A stretch of DNA of 64,000 nucleotides from Nocardia mikamii NBRC 108933 (lineage in GTDB: Bacteria > Actinomycetota > Actinomycetes > Mycobacteriales > Mycobacteriaceae). The translations under genes were made by a program, and so were the position numbers. Shown here in pieces: positions 54,019 through 62,825 of the stretch. Under the pieces are notes generated by a model. It was given only the letters and a program-made list of their open reading frames with translations, was not told the origin of the DNA and searched no databases. Position 1 is the stretch's first letter. Every line of letters starts with the position of its first letter. Location of the stretch: contig NZ_BDCM01000013.1 of assembly GCF_001613505.1 (NCBI RefSeq), forward strand, positions 62,001 to 126,000, written 5' to 3'.

Positions 54019-54930
54019 ATGGAACTGCGGCAGTTACGCTACTTCGTCACCGTCGCCGAGGAGGCGAATTTCACCCGGGCGGCCCAGCGCCTGCATCTGG
54101 CGCAACCCGGTCTCTCGGCGCAGATCCGGCAGCTGGAACGGGAATTGGGTCAGCCCTTGCTGGACCGGTCGGGACGCACCGTGACACTGACCCCCGCCGG
54201 CGCCGCCGTGCTGCCGTACGCACAATCGGCATTGACTGCGGCACAACAGATCTCGTTCACCGTCGACGAGTTCACCGGACTGTTGCGGGGGCAGGTGCGT
54301 ATCGGCCTGATCTCCGGGGCGGCGACCGAGGAGTTCGACGTCGCGACGGTCCTGTCGGCCTTCCACCGGGATCATCCGCAGGTCGGTATCACCCTCACCG
54401 AGGACACCACGGAGCGGATGCTCGCCGCGCTGGCCCACGGCGAACTCGATATCGCCCTGGTCGGGCTGACCGGCGCGGAACTCGACGAGCGCCTGGCCGT
54501 CGACATCGTCTTCGAGACGCGCCTGGCCGCGGCCGTAGCGCGCGACGACCACGAATTCGGCTCGCGGATCGCGCTGACCGAGTTGCGTGAGCGCTCCCTG
54601 ATCTGCCTGCCGCGAGGCACCGGAATTCGTGGCGTGCTCGAACATTGCTGTGCCGCTGCGGGATTCACTCCGAAGATCGAGTTCGAGGCCGCCGCGCCGC
54701 CGCTGCTCGTTCAGCTGGCGGCCGGTGGGCTGGGAATCGCCGTGGTTCCGGCCCTCGACGCCACCCACGCCGAGGCCGCGGGAGTCCGGATGATCGAGAT
54801 CACCGACCCGGAGTTGCACGGACAACTCGGCCTGGTGTGGCGTTCGGATCGACCGGCGGCGCCGGCCGCGAAGGTACTGCTCGGGCAGTTGCGGATCGCC
54901 CTGGGCCACCGCAGGGCGGGGCACCGCTGA
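54019..54930 (+). CDS. LysR-family transcriptional regulator
   Basis: Regulator of 303 residues. N-terminal winged helix-turn-helix MELRQLRYFVTVAEEANFTRAAQRLHLAQPGLSAQIRQLE (1-40) is a textbook LysR. The remaining residues are the two-lobe effector-binding domain. Divergent from the FAD oxidase; likely its activator and repressor of its own gene. Effector unknown. Confidence 0.93.
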   Translation: MELRQLRYFVTVAEEANFTRAAQRLHLAQPGLSAQIRQLERELGQPLLDRSGRTVTLTPAGAAVLPYAQSALTAAQQISFTVDEFTGLLRGQVRIGLISGAATEEFDVATVLSAFHRDHPQVGITLTEDTTERMLAALAHGELDIALVGLTGAELDERLAVDIVFETRLAAAVARDDHEFGSRIALTELRERSLICLPRGTGIRGVLEHCCAAAGFTPKIEFEAAAPPLLVQLAAGGLGIAVVPALDATHAEAAGVRMIEITDPELHGQLGLVWRSDRPAAPAAKVLLGQLRIALGHRRAGHR

Positions 54931-55050
54931 GACGGGGCATGCGATGGCGGCCCCCGGTGCGCGGAACTCGAGGCGTCTACCGGCCCGCGCGCCGACGTCC
55001 CGACTCGGCGGGCGCGGCCGCGAGGCGAGCCGCTCGCGTCCGCCGACGGC

Positions 55051-55944
55051 TCATCCGGCACCGACCGCCGAGCGGCACGCATCGATATATCCGCGGACGA
55101 GCGGGCGGGAGTCGCCGCGCCGCCACGCCAGCGCCAGTTCGCTCGGGCCGATGCCGCGTACTTCGCGGGCCACCACGCCCTCGTGCGCGATGAGCGGAAC
55201 ATTGCCTGCCGCGAGAAGCACCACACCGTCACCGTTCAGCAGTGCCTCGTAGGTTTCCTCGGTGCTGGAGATCACCGCCCCGATGACCGGGGCACGGCCG
55301 CCACGTGCGTCGACGGCCAGCCAGTAGTCACGCAACTCGGCCGCCGACTCCGGCAGCGCGAGGAACGGTTCCTCGAGCAGGTCTGCGAAATCCACCACCG
55401 AATGCGCTGCGAGAGGGTGATTTTCGGGCAGCGCCACCATGCGCGGTTCGCGTGCCACCACGATCCAGTCGTAGCGGTCCGGCTGGGCCAGTGGCAGCCA
55501 GACGAAGGCGACATCGGCGCCGGCATCGGCCAGTCCGGCGGTCGGATCGGACCAGCCCAGTTGACGCAGCGCGGGTTTCGCATGCGGGAACGCGGTGGCG
55601 AACCGGGACCTCACGGCCGGCAGCAAACCGCGCCCCGGGCTGGTACTGATCCCGATGGTCAGGGTGGCATGCTGGCCGGCCTTCGCGGCCTCCACCTCGG
55701 CACGCGCGCTGTCCCAGTCCGCCAGCAGCTTTCGCGCATGCGGCAGCAGCGTCCGGCCCACCGGAGTGAGGCGGACCGCCCGGCCGTCGCGATCGAACAG
55801 CGGCGCCCCGATCTGGCGTTCCAGGGCGCGGATCTGCTTCGACAGCGCGGGCTGGGAGATGAACAGAGCCTCGGCCGCACGGGTGAAGTTCAGTTCGTCG
55901 GCGACGGCGACGAAGTACCGCAGATCACGCCCGTGCACATCCAT
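55051..55944 (-). CDS. LysR-family transcriptional regulator
   Basis: Regulator of 297 residues with the N-terminal helix-turn-helix LRYFVAVADELNFTRAAEALFISQPALSKQIRALE (8-42) and a LysR substrate-binding domain. Divergent from an SDR gene with 90 bases between; its own start codon overlaps a perfect ATAACC-CAT-GGTTAT dyad, suggesting negative autoregulation and control of the SDR. Convergent with the preceding LysR. Confidence 0.93.
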   Translation of the reverse strand: MDVHGRDLRYFVAVADELNFTRAAEALFISQPALSKQIRALERQIGAPLFDRDGRAVRLTPVGRTLLPHARKLLADWDSARAEVEAAKAGQHATLTIGISTSPGRGLLPAVRSRFATAFPHAKPALRQLGWSDPTAGLADAGADVAFVWLPLAQPDRYDWIVVAREPRMVALPENHPLAAHSVVDFADLLEEPFLALPESAAELRDYWLAVDARGGRAPVIGAVISSTEETYEALLNGDGVVLLAAGNVPLIAHEGVVAREVRGIGPSELALAWRRGDSRPLVRGYIDACRSAVGAG

Positions 55945-55957
55945 AACCCATGGTTAT
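55943..55957. promoter_or_regulatory. LysR-type dyad over the regulator start
   Basis: ATAACC-CAT-GGTTAT, perfect 6-base arms with a 3-base spacer, has the T-N11-A form of LysR sites. It overlaps the start codon of the LysR gene and lies 78 bases upstream of the SDR start. Confidence 0.6.
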
Positions 55958-56034
55958 AGCGAAAGGTCTTGGACTCCACCACTGGGGACAGGCAAAGATT
56001 TCTCTCGTACCCAGAACTATCGAGGAGAGTTTCC

Positions 56035-56877
56035 GTGAGCACAGGTAAGGTCTGGCTGATCACCGGCGCCAGTAGCGGTTTCGGCCGCGCGATCGCTCAG
56101 GACGCGATCGACGCCGGCGATATCGTCGTCGCGGTCGCCCGCCGCACCGCGGCGCTGGACGATCTGGTCGCCGCCCACCCCGATCGCATCGAGGCCGTCG
56201 CCCTCGACGTCACCGACACTGCCCGCATCGACGCGGTCGTCACCGATGTGATCGCCCGATACGGCCGCATCGACGTGCTGGTCAACAATGCCGGCCGCAC
56301 CCAGGTCGGCGCGGTCGAGGAAACCACCGACCGGGAGTTGCGTGACCTGTTCGATCTGCACGTCTTCGGTCCCGCCGCGCTCACCCGCGCCGTCCTGCCG
56401 CAGATGCGCGCCCAGGGCAGCGGGGCGATCGTCATGATGAGCAGTGTCGGCGGCCAGATGTCGTTCGCCGGCTTCTCCGCCTACAGCGCCACCAAATTCG
56501 CGCTGGAGGGGTTGTCGGAGGCGCTGGCCGACGAGGTGGCGCCGTTCGGCATCCGAGTGCTCGTCGTGGAGCCGGGCGCCTTCCGCACCGGCCTGTTCGG
56601 TTCCGGCGCAGCCTATTTCAGCGCCGAATCCGACGTCTACGCCGACACCGCCGGCAAGACCCGCCGCATGATCGAGGGCGGCGACGGCACCCAGCCCGGC
56701 GACCCGGCCAAGGCCGCGGCCGCTATCCGCGCCGCACTCGAAGCCGAGCGCACCCCGCTGCGGCTGCCGCTGGGCAGCGATTCGGTCGACACCCTGCTCG
56801 GCCACCTCGACTCCGTGCGCGCCGACATCGGCGAATGGGAGAAGGTCTCGCGCGCAACGGCGTTCGACGAGGACTGA
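56035..56877 (+). CDS. Short-chain dehydrogenase/reductase (classical SDR)
   Basis: NAD(P)-dependent oxidoreductase of 280 residues. Cofactor motif TGASSGFG (10-17), NNAG (84-87), and catalytic Ser137, Tyr150, Lys154 (MMSSVGG and FSAYSATKFAL) all present. Start GTG at 56035 has AGGAGAG upstream; the ATG 22 codons earlier gives a tail unlike SDRs. It is divergent from a LysR gene that probably regulates it. Substrate unknown; such enzymes act on sugars, steroids or quinones. Its 3' end is ten bases from the convergent ABC ATPase gene. Confidence 0.92.
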   Translation: MSTGKVWLITGASSGFGRAIAQDAIDAGDIVVAVARRTAALDDLVAAHPDRIEAVALDVTDTARIDAVVTDVIARYGRIDVLVNNAGRTQVGAVEETTDRELRDLFDLHVFGPAALTRAVLPQMRAQGSGAIVMMSSVGGQMSFAGFSAYSATKFALEGLSEALADEVAPFGIRVLVVEPGAFRTGLFGSGAAYFSAESDVYADTAGKTRRMIEGGDGTQPGDPAKAAAAIRAALEAERTPLRLPLGSDSVDTLLGHLDSVRADIGEWEKVSRATAFDED

Positions 56878-56887
56878 CCCTCGTTTC

Positions 56888-57676
56888 CTACAGGATGCGG
56901 GACAGGAAGGCCTGGGTTCGCTCGTGCTGCGGATTCGCCAGCACCTCGCGCGGATCCCCGGCCTCCACCACCACTCCCCCGTCCATGAACACCAGCTGGT
57001 CGGCGACCTCGCGGGCGAAACCCATTTCGTGCGTGACGACCACCATCGTCATGCCCGATTGCGCCAATTCGCGCATGACCGTGAGGACTTCGCCGACCAG
57101 TTCGGGATCCAGAGCCGAGGTGGGCTCGTCGAACAGCATCAGCTTCGGATCCATCGCCAAGGCGCGGGCGATGGCGACGCGCTGCTGCTGGCCGCCCGAC
57201 AGCTGCGCGGGATAGGCATCGGCCTTGTCCGCCAAGCCGACTCGATCGAGCAGTTCCCGAGCGCGAGCGACCGCCTTGGCGCGGGAGATCTTCTTCACAT
57301 GAATCGGCGCCTCGACCACATTCGCCAGCGCCGTGCGATGCGGGAACAGGTTGAAGTGCTGGAAGACCATGCCGACGTCACGACGCTGGCGCGCCGACTC
57401 GCGCGGCCGCAACTCGTAGAGTTTGCCGCCGCGCTCGCGATAGCCCACCAGATCGCCGTCGACGTAGAGCCGCCCGGCATTCACCCGTTCCAGATGGTTG
57501 ATACAGCGCAGAAAGGTCGACTTGCCGGAGCCGGACGGGCCGATCAGGCACATCACCTGCCCGCGCGCGACCTCGAGCGACACCCCCTGCAACACCTGCA
57601 GCGCACCGAAGTTCTTGCACACCCGCTCGGCGCGGATCATCGGGACATCGGCCGAAGCCGCCGTGGCGCTGCTCAT
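56888..57676 (-). CDS. Polar amino-acid ABC transporter, ATP-binding protein
   Basis: ATPase of a type I importer, 262 residues. Walker A GPSGSGKS (46-53), Q-loop VFQHFNLFPHRT, signature LSGGQQ (159-164), Walker B LMLFDEP (179-185), and H-switch VVTHEMGF. Its start ATG overlaps the stop codon of the permease gene by four bases (ATGA), so they are translationally coupled. Operon order binding protein-permease-ATPase fits glutamate/glutamine/arginine importers. Close to GlnQ/GluA. Confidence 0.94.
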   Translation of the reverse strand: MSSATAASADVPMIRAERVCKNFGALQVLQGVSLEVARGQVMCLIGPSGSGKSTFLRCINHLERVNAGRLYVDGDLVGYRERGGKLYELRPRESARQRRDVGMVFQHFNLFPHRTALANVVEAPIHVKKISRAKAVARARELLDRVGLADKADAYPAQLSGGQQQRVAIARALAMDPKLMLFDEPTSALDPELVGEVLTVMRELAQSGMTMVVVTHEMGFAREVADQLVFMDGGVVVEAGDPREVLANPQHERTQAFLSRIL

Positions 57677-58620
57677 TTACCGGCCTCCGTGATCTGCTGA
57701 GCGGTGGCCAGCGCGCGCAGCTGCCGGCCGGTCAACTGCCGTGTCACCCCGCGCGAGTAGTACCGCTCGAGATAGAACTGGCCGACCATCAGCACACTGG
57801 TGATCGCCAGATACCAGGTCGCGCTGACCAGCAGCAGCGGGATCGGCTGGAAGTTGATGCCGTAGATATCGCGGGCGCGGCCGTACAGATCGGTGGTCAG
57901 CGGGATCGCGGTGACCAGTGAGGTGGTCTTCAACATGGAGATCAGCTCGTTGCCGGTGGGCGGGATGATCACCCGCATCGCCTGCGGCAACACCGTGCGC
58001 CGCATGGTCTGCCCCCACGACATACCCAGCGCCACCGACGCCTCACGCTGCCCCTCACCCACCGAATTGACTCCGGCACGCACGATCTCGGCCATGTAGG
58101 CGGCCTCGTTCAGTCCCAGGCCGATCATGGCGAAGATGAACGGCTGCGACCAGTCCTGAACATCCCACTGCACGAAACTGGGCCCGCCGAACGGGATGCC
58201 GAGTTGAACCGATTTGTACAGCGCCGGGAACAGACCCCAGAAGACGAGCTGGATGTACACCGGGGTGCCGCGGAAGATCCACAGATACACCCACGACACC
58301 GACCGCAGCACCGGATTGGGCGACAGCCGCATCACCGCGAGGATCACACCGAGCACGACGCCGATCGCCATCGCCAGCACGGTCAGTTCGAGGGTGACCA
58401 CCGCCCCCTCGGATATCCGCCGATCGAACAGATACTTCCAGTAGGTGTCCCAGCGATAGGCCGGATTGGTGGCGGCGCCGTAGACGAACAGCCCGAGCAG
58501 GATCAGCAGCACCGCCGCGGCGATCCAGCGTCCCGGCCGCCGCAGCGGTACGGCCTCGATCGGCTCCGGCATCGAGGCCTCGGGCCCGGTCTGCGAGCCG
58601 GCGGGGGGTTGCGCGGACAT
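57673..58620 (-). CDS. Polar amino-acid ABC transporter, permease
   Basis: Membrane component of 315 residues with five to six helices: GRWIAAAVLLILLGLFVYG near the N-terminus, VVTLELTVLAMAIGVVLGVILAV, LWIFRGTPVYIQLVFWGLFPAL. The EAA loop is EGQREASVALGMSWGQTMRRTVLPQAMRVIIPP, the ATPase contact, typical of the His/Glu/Gln/Arg subfamily. The N-terminal 35 residues are Pro/Glu-rich. The start may be ATG at 58620 or GTG at 58626, which directly follows the binding-protein stop codon. Only one permease gene is present, so it should act as a homodimer. Confidence 0.93.
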   Translation of the reverse strand: MSAQPPAGSQTGPEASMPEPIEAVPLRRPGRWIAAAVLLILLGLFVYGAATNPAYRWDTYWKYLFDRRISEGAVVTLELTVLAMAIGVVLGVILAVMRLSPNPVLRSVSWVYLWIFRGTPVYIQLVFWGLFPALYKSVQLGIPFGGPSFVQWDVQDWSQPFIFAMIGLGLNEAAYMAEIVRAGVNSVGEGQREASVALGMSWGQTMRRTVLPQAMRVIIPPTGNELISMLKTTSLVTAIPLTTDLYGRARDIYGINFQPIPLLLVSATWYLAITSVLMVGQFYLERYYSRGVTRQLTGRQLRALATAQQITEAGK

Positions 58621-58626
58621 GTGCAC

Positions 58627-59535
58627 TCAGCCTTTCGCGCCGTTGATGACCGACGTGGTGATCGCTCCGGCCTCCACGCCCCAGTTCTGCGCGATGGTGC
58701 GATAGACGCCGGAATCGATCAGATGCTGCAGCGCCGCTTGCAGCACCGGGGCCAGCGGCGAACCCTTCGGCACCGGCCAGCCGTAGGGTTCGGCCTCGAA
58801 GACCGGACCCGCGGCCTCGATGGTGTCGGGATTGCGCTTGATCGCGTACGCGGTGACCGGCGAGTCGGCGGACATGGCGTCCACTTGGCCGAGGACCAGT
58901 GCGGTGGCCGCCGCACTCTGTTCGTCGTAGGACATCTTGTGGATCTCGGGCTTGCCGGCATCGGTGCAGGCCTTCGATTTCGCCGGGATCTCGTCGATGT
59001 CCTCGGTGGTGGTGCGCTGCACGGCGACCTTCTTGCCGCAGGCGTTGTTCGGATCGATGGGACGGCCCTTGCGTTGTGCCCACTGGATGCCGGCGGAGAA
59101 ATAGTCGACGAAGTCGACGGTCTTCTCCCGTGTCAGATTGTCGGTGAACGACGACATGCCCACATCGACGGTGCCGGCCTCGATCGCGGGAATGATCTTC
59201 TCGAAGTCGGCTTCCTGATAGTCGGCGCGCACACCGAGCACGCCCGCGACCGCATCCATCAGATCGACGTCGAATCCGATGATCTGCCCGGTGTGCGGAT
59301 CCCGGTACTCGTTGGGCTGATACGGAACGTTCACACCGACCACGAGCCGTCCCGCCTGCGCGATCTTCGGCGGCAGCTGCGCGGCGATCGACTCGACCTT
59401 CGTCACCGGCACCTTGGGCACCTTCGGCGATTCGTCCTCGGTGTTGTCCGCGCATCCCGCTGCCAGCACCGCCGCACCGACGATCACGCACGCGGCTCGC
59501 AGGATGTACCCGCGGGCGCCGAGTCGAACTGACAC
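58627..59535 (-). CDS. Polar amino-acid ABC transporter, substrate-binding lipoprotein
   Basis: Extracytoplasmic binding protein of 302 residues. Signal peptide with lipobox LAAGC (Cys28) for lipid anchoring, then SBP_bac_3 fold: RLVVGVNVPYQPNEYRDPHTGQIIGFDVDLMDAVAGVLGV, an Asp-rich VDVGMSSFTDNLTREKTVDFVDYF segment, and the C-terminal HLIDSGVYRTIAQNWGV. Start GTG at 59535 follows GGAGGG; the open frame upstream is not needed. The three-gene importer is complete. Substrate likely a polar or charged amino acid; not decided. Confidence 0.93.
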   Translation of the reverse strand: MSVRLGARGYILRAACVIVGAAVLAAGCADNTEDESPKVPKVPVTKVESIAAQLPPKIAQAGRLVVGVNVPYQPNEYRDPHTGQIIGFDVDLMDAVAGVLGVRADYQEADFEKIIPAIEAGTVDVGMSSFTDNLTREKTVDFVDYFSAGIQWAQRKGRPIDPNNACGKKVAVQRTTTEDIDEIPAKSKACTDAGKPEIHKMSYDEQSAAATALVLGQVDAMSADSPVTAYAIKRNPDTIEAAGPVFEAEPYGWPVPKGSPLAPVLQAALQHLIDSGVYRTIAQNWGVEAGAITTSVINGAKG

Positions 59536-59686
59536 GCGGCCCTCCGTATTCGCGCGACCCGCCACCATGGGCGGATCGCCGTGTAGCAATGCAGCCATCG
59601 AAAATCTAGGCGATCGGCACGGGATGCGCCGGTCGGTTACCGAAGGTTAATGCGCGCCGCGACCGGCGGCAGGGGTACACGCCGAT

Positions 59687-60769
59687 TCACCGGCGATGCA
59701 CGCGTGCCCGGACCTGCTCGGTGAATTCACTGGTCGAGGCCAGTCCGCCGAGGTCGGCGGTGGCGATACCGGCCGCCAGGGTCGCCGCCACCGCACGCTC
59801 GATCCGGTCGCCCGCGCCGAGCAGCGCCGGATCGCCGTCACGGGTGCCCAGCCAGCGCAGCAGCATCGCGGCCGACAGGTGCAGGGCGCCCGGATTCGCC
59901 CGGTTACGCCCCGCCAGCGCGGGCGCCGCGCCGTGCACCGCCTGCGCCATCGCCTTGTCGGCCGAGCAGTTCAGCGAGGCCGCCAGGCCCAGCGAACCGG
60001 CGAGTTCCCCCGCGAGGTCGGAAAGTATGTCGCCGAACAGGTTCTCGGTCACCAGGACGTCATAGTCACCGGGCGCCCGGACCAGATGGGCCGCCGCGGC
60101 GTCGACATGTTCGTCGTCGACCTCGACGCCCGAGTAGCCGGCGGCCACCTCCGAGCAGACGTCGCGGAACAGACCCATCGTCATCGGCAGCACATTCGCC
60201 TTGTGCACGATCGTCAACCGGCCACGCCGGGCCGCCGCCAGCGCGCAGGCCTGATGCGCGATGCGTTCGCAGGCGACCCGGGTGATCACGGCCACGGCCA
60301 TCGCCACATCGGCGGTGGGCCGGAATTCGCCCGAACCGGCGAACATGTTGCGGTCGGCGTAGAAGCCCTCGCTGTTCTCGCGCACGATCACGAGGTCGAT
60401 GTCCTTCGCCGCCGCCCGCACGCCCGGAAAGGTCCGAGCCGGGCGGATATTCGCGTACAGGCCGAAGCGTTTGCGGATCGCCCCGCCCGGCGGGGCCCCG
60501 ATGCGGTGCTGCGGCGCGTAGGAGACGTTGTCGTGCGGACCGAGAATCCAGGCGTCGAGGTCGGCGAGAGCCGACAGCGTGCTCTCCGGCAGGGGTTCCC
60601 CGCATTCGGCGATGGCCGCATGCCCGATCGGCAGTTCGACCCATTCCGGCGTGGGCGCGCCGGCCGCGGCGAGAGCCTCGTCCACCACCGCCCGGGTCGC
60701 CTGGACCACCTCCGGCCCGATGCCGTCGCCCTCGATCAGCCCGAGCCGCACCACCCGCCGCGCATCCAC
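59687..60769 (-). CDS. Isocitrate/isopropylmalate dehydrogenase-family enzyme
   Basis: NAD(P)-dependent oxidative decarboxylase of 360 residues. N-terminal EGDGIGPEVV (13-22), the substrate-binding RENSEGFYAD (130-139), HKANVLPMT (Lys assists catalysis), and VTENLFGDILSDLAGELAGSLGLA with the metal Asp. Start GTG at 60769 follows GAGGAG; an upstream GTG at 60778 overlaps that site. The pattern departs from core LeuB, so it may be a tartrate, malate or 3-isopropylmalate-like enzyme. Transcribed alone. Confidence 0.87.
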   Translation of the reverse strand: MDARRVVRLGLIEGDGIGPEVVQATRAVVDEALAAAGAPTPEWVELPIGHAAIAECGEPLPESTLSALADLDAWILGPHDNVSYAPQHRIGAPPGGAIRKRFGLYANIRPARTFPGVRAAAKDIDLVIVRENSEGFYADRNMFAGSGEFRPTADVAMAVAVITRVACERIAHQACALAAARRGRLTIVHKANVLPMTMGLFRDVCSEVAAGYSGVEVDDEHVDAAAAHLVRAPGDYDVLVTENLFGDILSDLAGELAGSLGLAASLNCSADKAMAQAVHGAAPALAGRNRANPGALHLSAAMLLRWLGTRDGDPALLGAGDRIERAVAATLAAGIATADLGGLASTSEFTEQVRARVHRR

Positions 60770-60935
60770 CGCGCTCACTCCTCTGCTCGCACCCCGTCCC
60801 GGCCGGTCCGCGGCCCGGCACACCGGGTCACCCTATTGGGTGGCGCGTCATCCGGCTCACCGCGGGCCCGGGCGCCGGCGAAGCCGGGTATTCGACGCAC
60901 CGCACGCGATCCCCGCGCGTAAATTGGCCTGAATC

Positions 60936-61457
60936 ATGGTGCAGTCGGTGGAGCTGGTGCTCGACGAGGCGGCGGAGGCCGAGATTCGCCGGCAGTGGCG
61001 CATGCTGGCCGAGGCCGGAATGCACAGTCCCACACCGGAACACCGGCCGCACATCACCGTGGCGGTCGCCCGCGAGATCTGGCCCCGGCTGGACCGGACA
61101 CTGGCCGCCCTTCCGTTCCGCCCGCTCCCGATCAGGCTGGGCGGCCTGCTGATATTCGGCGCCCGGCATCCCATTCTGGTACGGCTGGTGGTGCCCACCG
61201 AGGACCTGCTGACGATGCAACGGTGCATCGCGGCGGTCGTCGACGCGTGCCCCGGCGTTCCGGCGACCATGTGCCCGGACGCGTGGACGCCGCACGTGAC
61301 GCTGGCACGGCGGCTGAGACCGGAGCACTGGCCCGCGGCGATCGACGCGGTGGCCGCCGAGCGGGATTTGGCGGCTACCGTGGTGGGTATTCGGCGGTGG
61401 GACGGTGATCGGCGGATCGAGTGGCCGATCGCCCCAGGGGGTGGGGACCACGGTTGA
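60936..61457 (+). CDS. 2H phosphoesterase, 2'-5' RNA ligase/LigT-like
   Basis: Protein of 173 residues with both catalytic HxTx motifs: His39-Ile-Thr41 (RPHITVA) and His120-Val-Thr122 (TPHVTLA), spaced as in the 2H superfamily. Such enzymes hydrolyse 2',3'-cyclic phosphates or other nucleotide esters. No signal peptide. Start ATG at 60936. Upstream of trxA, 77 bases apart, same strand; joint transcription is possible. Confidence 0.85.
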   Translation: MVQSVELVLDEAAEAEIRRQWRMLAEAGMHSPTPEHRPHITVAVAREIWPRLDRTLAALPFRPLPIRLGGLLIFGARHPILVRLVVPTEDLLTMQRCIAAVVDACPGVPATMCPDAWTPHVTLARRLRPEHWPAAIDAVAAERDLAATVVGIRRWDGDRRIEWPIAPGGGDHG

Positions 61458-61534
61458 GCCAGCGGACGCCGGCCGCACGGAAGATACGCGCAGCGTCCCG
61501 CGTTGCACCGCATACAACGACACGAGAGGAACCC

Positions 61535-61900
61535 ATGGCCACCCAGACCCTGACCGCGCAGAACTTCGACGAGATTGTGACCGGAAACGACGTCGTACTC
61601 GTCGATTTCTGGGCCGATTGGTGCGGGCCCTGCAAGGCGTTCGCGCCCACTTTCGAGGCGTCCTCGGAACAGCATCCCGATGTCGTCCACGGCAAGGTCG
61701 ACACCGAGGCCGAGCAGAGCCTCGCCGCCGCCGCCAACATCCGCTCCATCCCCACGATCATGGCCTTCCGCGAGGGTGTCCTGGTCTTCGCGCAGCCGGG
61801 CGCACTGCCGCCGGCCGCGCTGGAGGATCTGGTCTCCCAGGTGAAGGCGCTCGATATGGAAGAGGTGCGCAAGCAGCTCGCCGAACAGCAGCAGAGCTGA
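61535..61900 (+). CDS. trxA: Thioredoxin
   Basis: Small thiol redox protein of 121 residues. Active site is WCGPC (29-33) followed by Lys34; VVLVDFWADWCGPCKAF before and SIPTIMAFREG with the cis-Pro after it are standard. C-terminal 15 residues form a charged tail (DMEEVRKQLAEQQQS), longer than in E. coli. ATG at 61535 has AGAGGAA upstream. A strong U-tailed hairpin follows. Symbol reflects family, not a proven paralogue rank. Confidence 0.93.
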   Translation: MATQTLTAQNFDEIVTGNDVVLVDFWADWCGPCKAFAPTFEASSEQHPDVVHGKVDTEAEQSLAAAANIRSIPTIMAFREGVLVFAQPGALPPAALEDLVSQVKALDMEEVRKQLAEQQQS

Positions 61901-61910
61901 CTCGCCGGAA

Positions 61911-61955
61911 CCGGTGCCGCATCCCGATTTCTCACGAAACGGAATGCGGCACCGG
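61911..61955 (+). terminator. Intrinsic terminator after thioredoxin gene
   Basis: CCGGTGCCGCAT (61911-61922) pairs perfectly with ATGCGGCACCGG (61944-61955), then CCTTTTCG. The stop of trxA is ten bases upstream. It may also serve the convergent gene. Confidence 0.8.
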
Positions 61956-61990
61956 CCTTTTCGCCTGTCGGCCCGGTTGCCGAGCTCGGC

Positions 61991-62419
61991 TCAGTTCCCG
62001 AGTTTGTTGATGCCCGCGATCATAGCCCGGACGGTCGACTCCGGCCCGTCCCCGGCGAGCGCGGCGCCCCAGCCTCGGCGGCCGTTGCATTCGCACTGCA
62101 CGAAGGTGGCGGTGCCGCTGCCGGTGCGCCGCTGGTGGAACTGCAGAATCTCCACCGGATAGCCCTCGTCGTAGAGCGCCGAGGTCAACGCGGCGACCGG
62201 GCTACCGGCGGACACCACGGTCCGCGCATGTCCGGCCAGTTCGAGGGTGGCGGTATAGGTCGCCCGCTGTTCGGCCCGCGCCCAGTCGCTGAGCTTGACC
62301 GGGCCGGTGTGCGCGCAGTAGCGGTCGTAGAACTCCGCGGGCGACAGGTCGGCGGATTCGGCGCGCAGCCCCTTGGGCGCGGCCGCGATGAAGGCATGTG
62401 TATCGATAGTGATCGTCAT
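61991..62419 (-). CDS. Stand-alone LeuA-dimerisation/allosteric-like domain protein
   Basis: Protein of 142 residues resembling the C-terminal regulatory domain of 2-isopropylmalate synthase, without the catalytic TIM barrel. Matching parts are YTATLELAGHARTVVSAGSPVAALTSALYDEG and EILQFHQRRTGSGTATFVQCECNGRRGWGAAL with STVRAMIAGINKL at the end. An N-terminal SPAEFYDRYCAHTGPVKL is also like LeuA linkers. ATG at 62419 after GGGAAGA. It could act as a leucine sensor or a regulatory partner; no LeuA gene is near. The assignment rests on pattern similarity. Confidence 0.58.
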   Translation of the reverse strand: MTITIDTHAFIAAAPKGLRAESADLSPAEFYDRYCAHTGPVKLSDWARAEQRATYTATLELAGHARTVVSAGSPVAALTSALYDEGYPVEILQFHQRRTGSGTATFVQCECNGRRGWGAALAGDGPESTVRAMIAGINKLGN

Positions 62420-62825
62420 TGGACTAGGTCTTCCCGAAGCTTTGTCGTTGGTCGGATGACAGAGGGGACCAGCGCAAACACTTGTCAACGGCCGCAGCGA
62501 GGGGGCCGGTCCGAATCAGCTCCCGCTACGGCGAGGTACTACGAGAAGTCGCGCCGCAGCCACCATCGCGGTAAGCGGAAGGAGCACCACGCGGTCGCGG
62601 TCGGCGACGTTGCGCGCGGCGCTGTGGCTTGCGGCGGGATTCGGCACGGCTTCGAGAATATGGACTCGTCGCGACGATGGCAACAATATTGCGGCGGAAC
62701 CAACGAGTAACTTCGTCACATTTTCGAGTGAACGGTATGCCAACGGACAGTGCCGTGGTGAGCGCCGCATTCGCCCAGGCCACAGCGGGTCCACAGGATG
62801 TGCGGCGGACAGGTTCGGCGTGTCG
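62420..62825. other. Intergenic region, no gene seen
   Basis: About 400 bases with mixed composition between the LeuA-domain gene and a methyltransferase on the same strand. Short frames exist on both strands but without ribosome sites or recognisable products. It should contain the LeuA-domain gene promoter. Confidence 0.5.
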
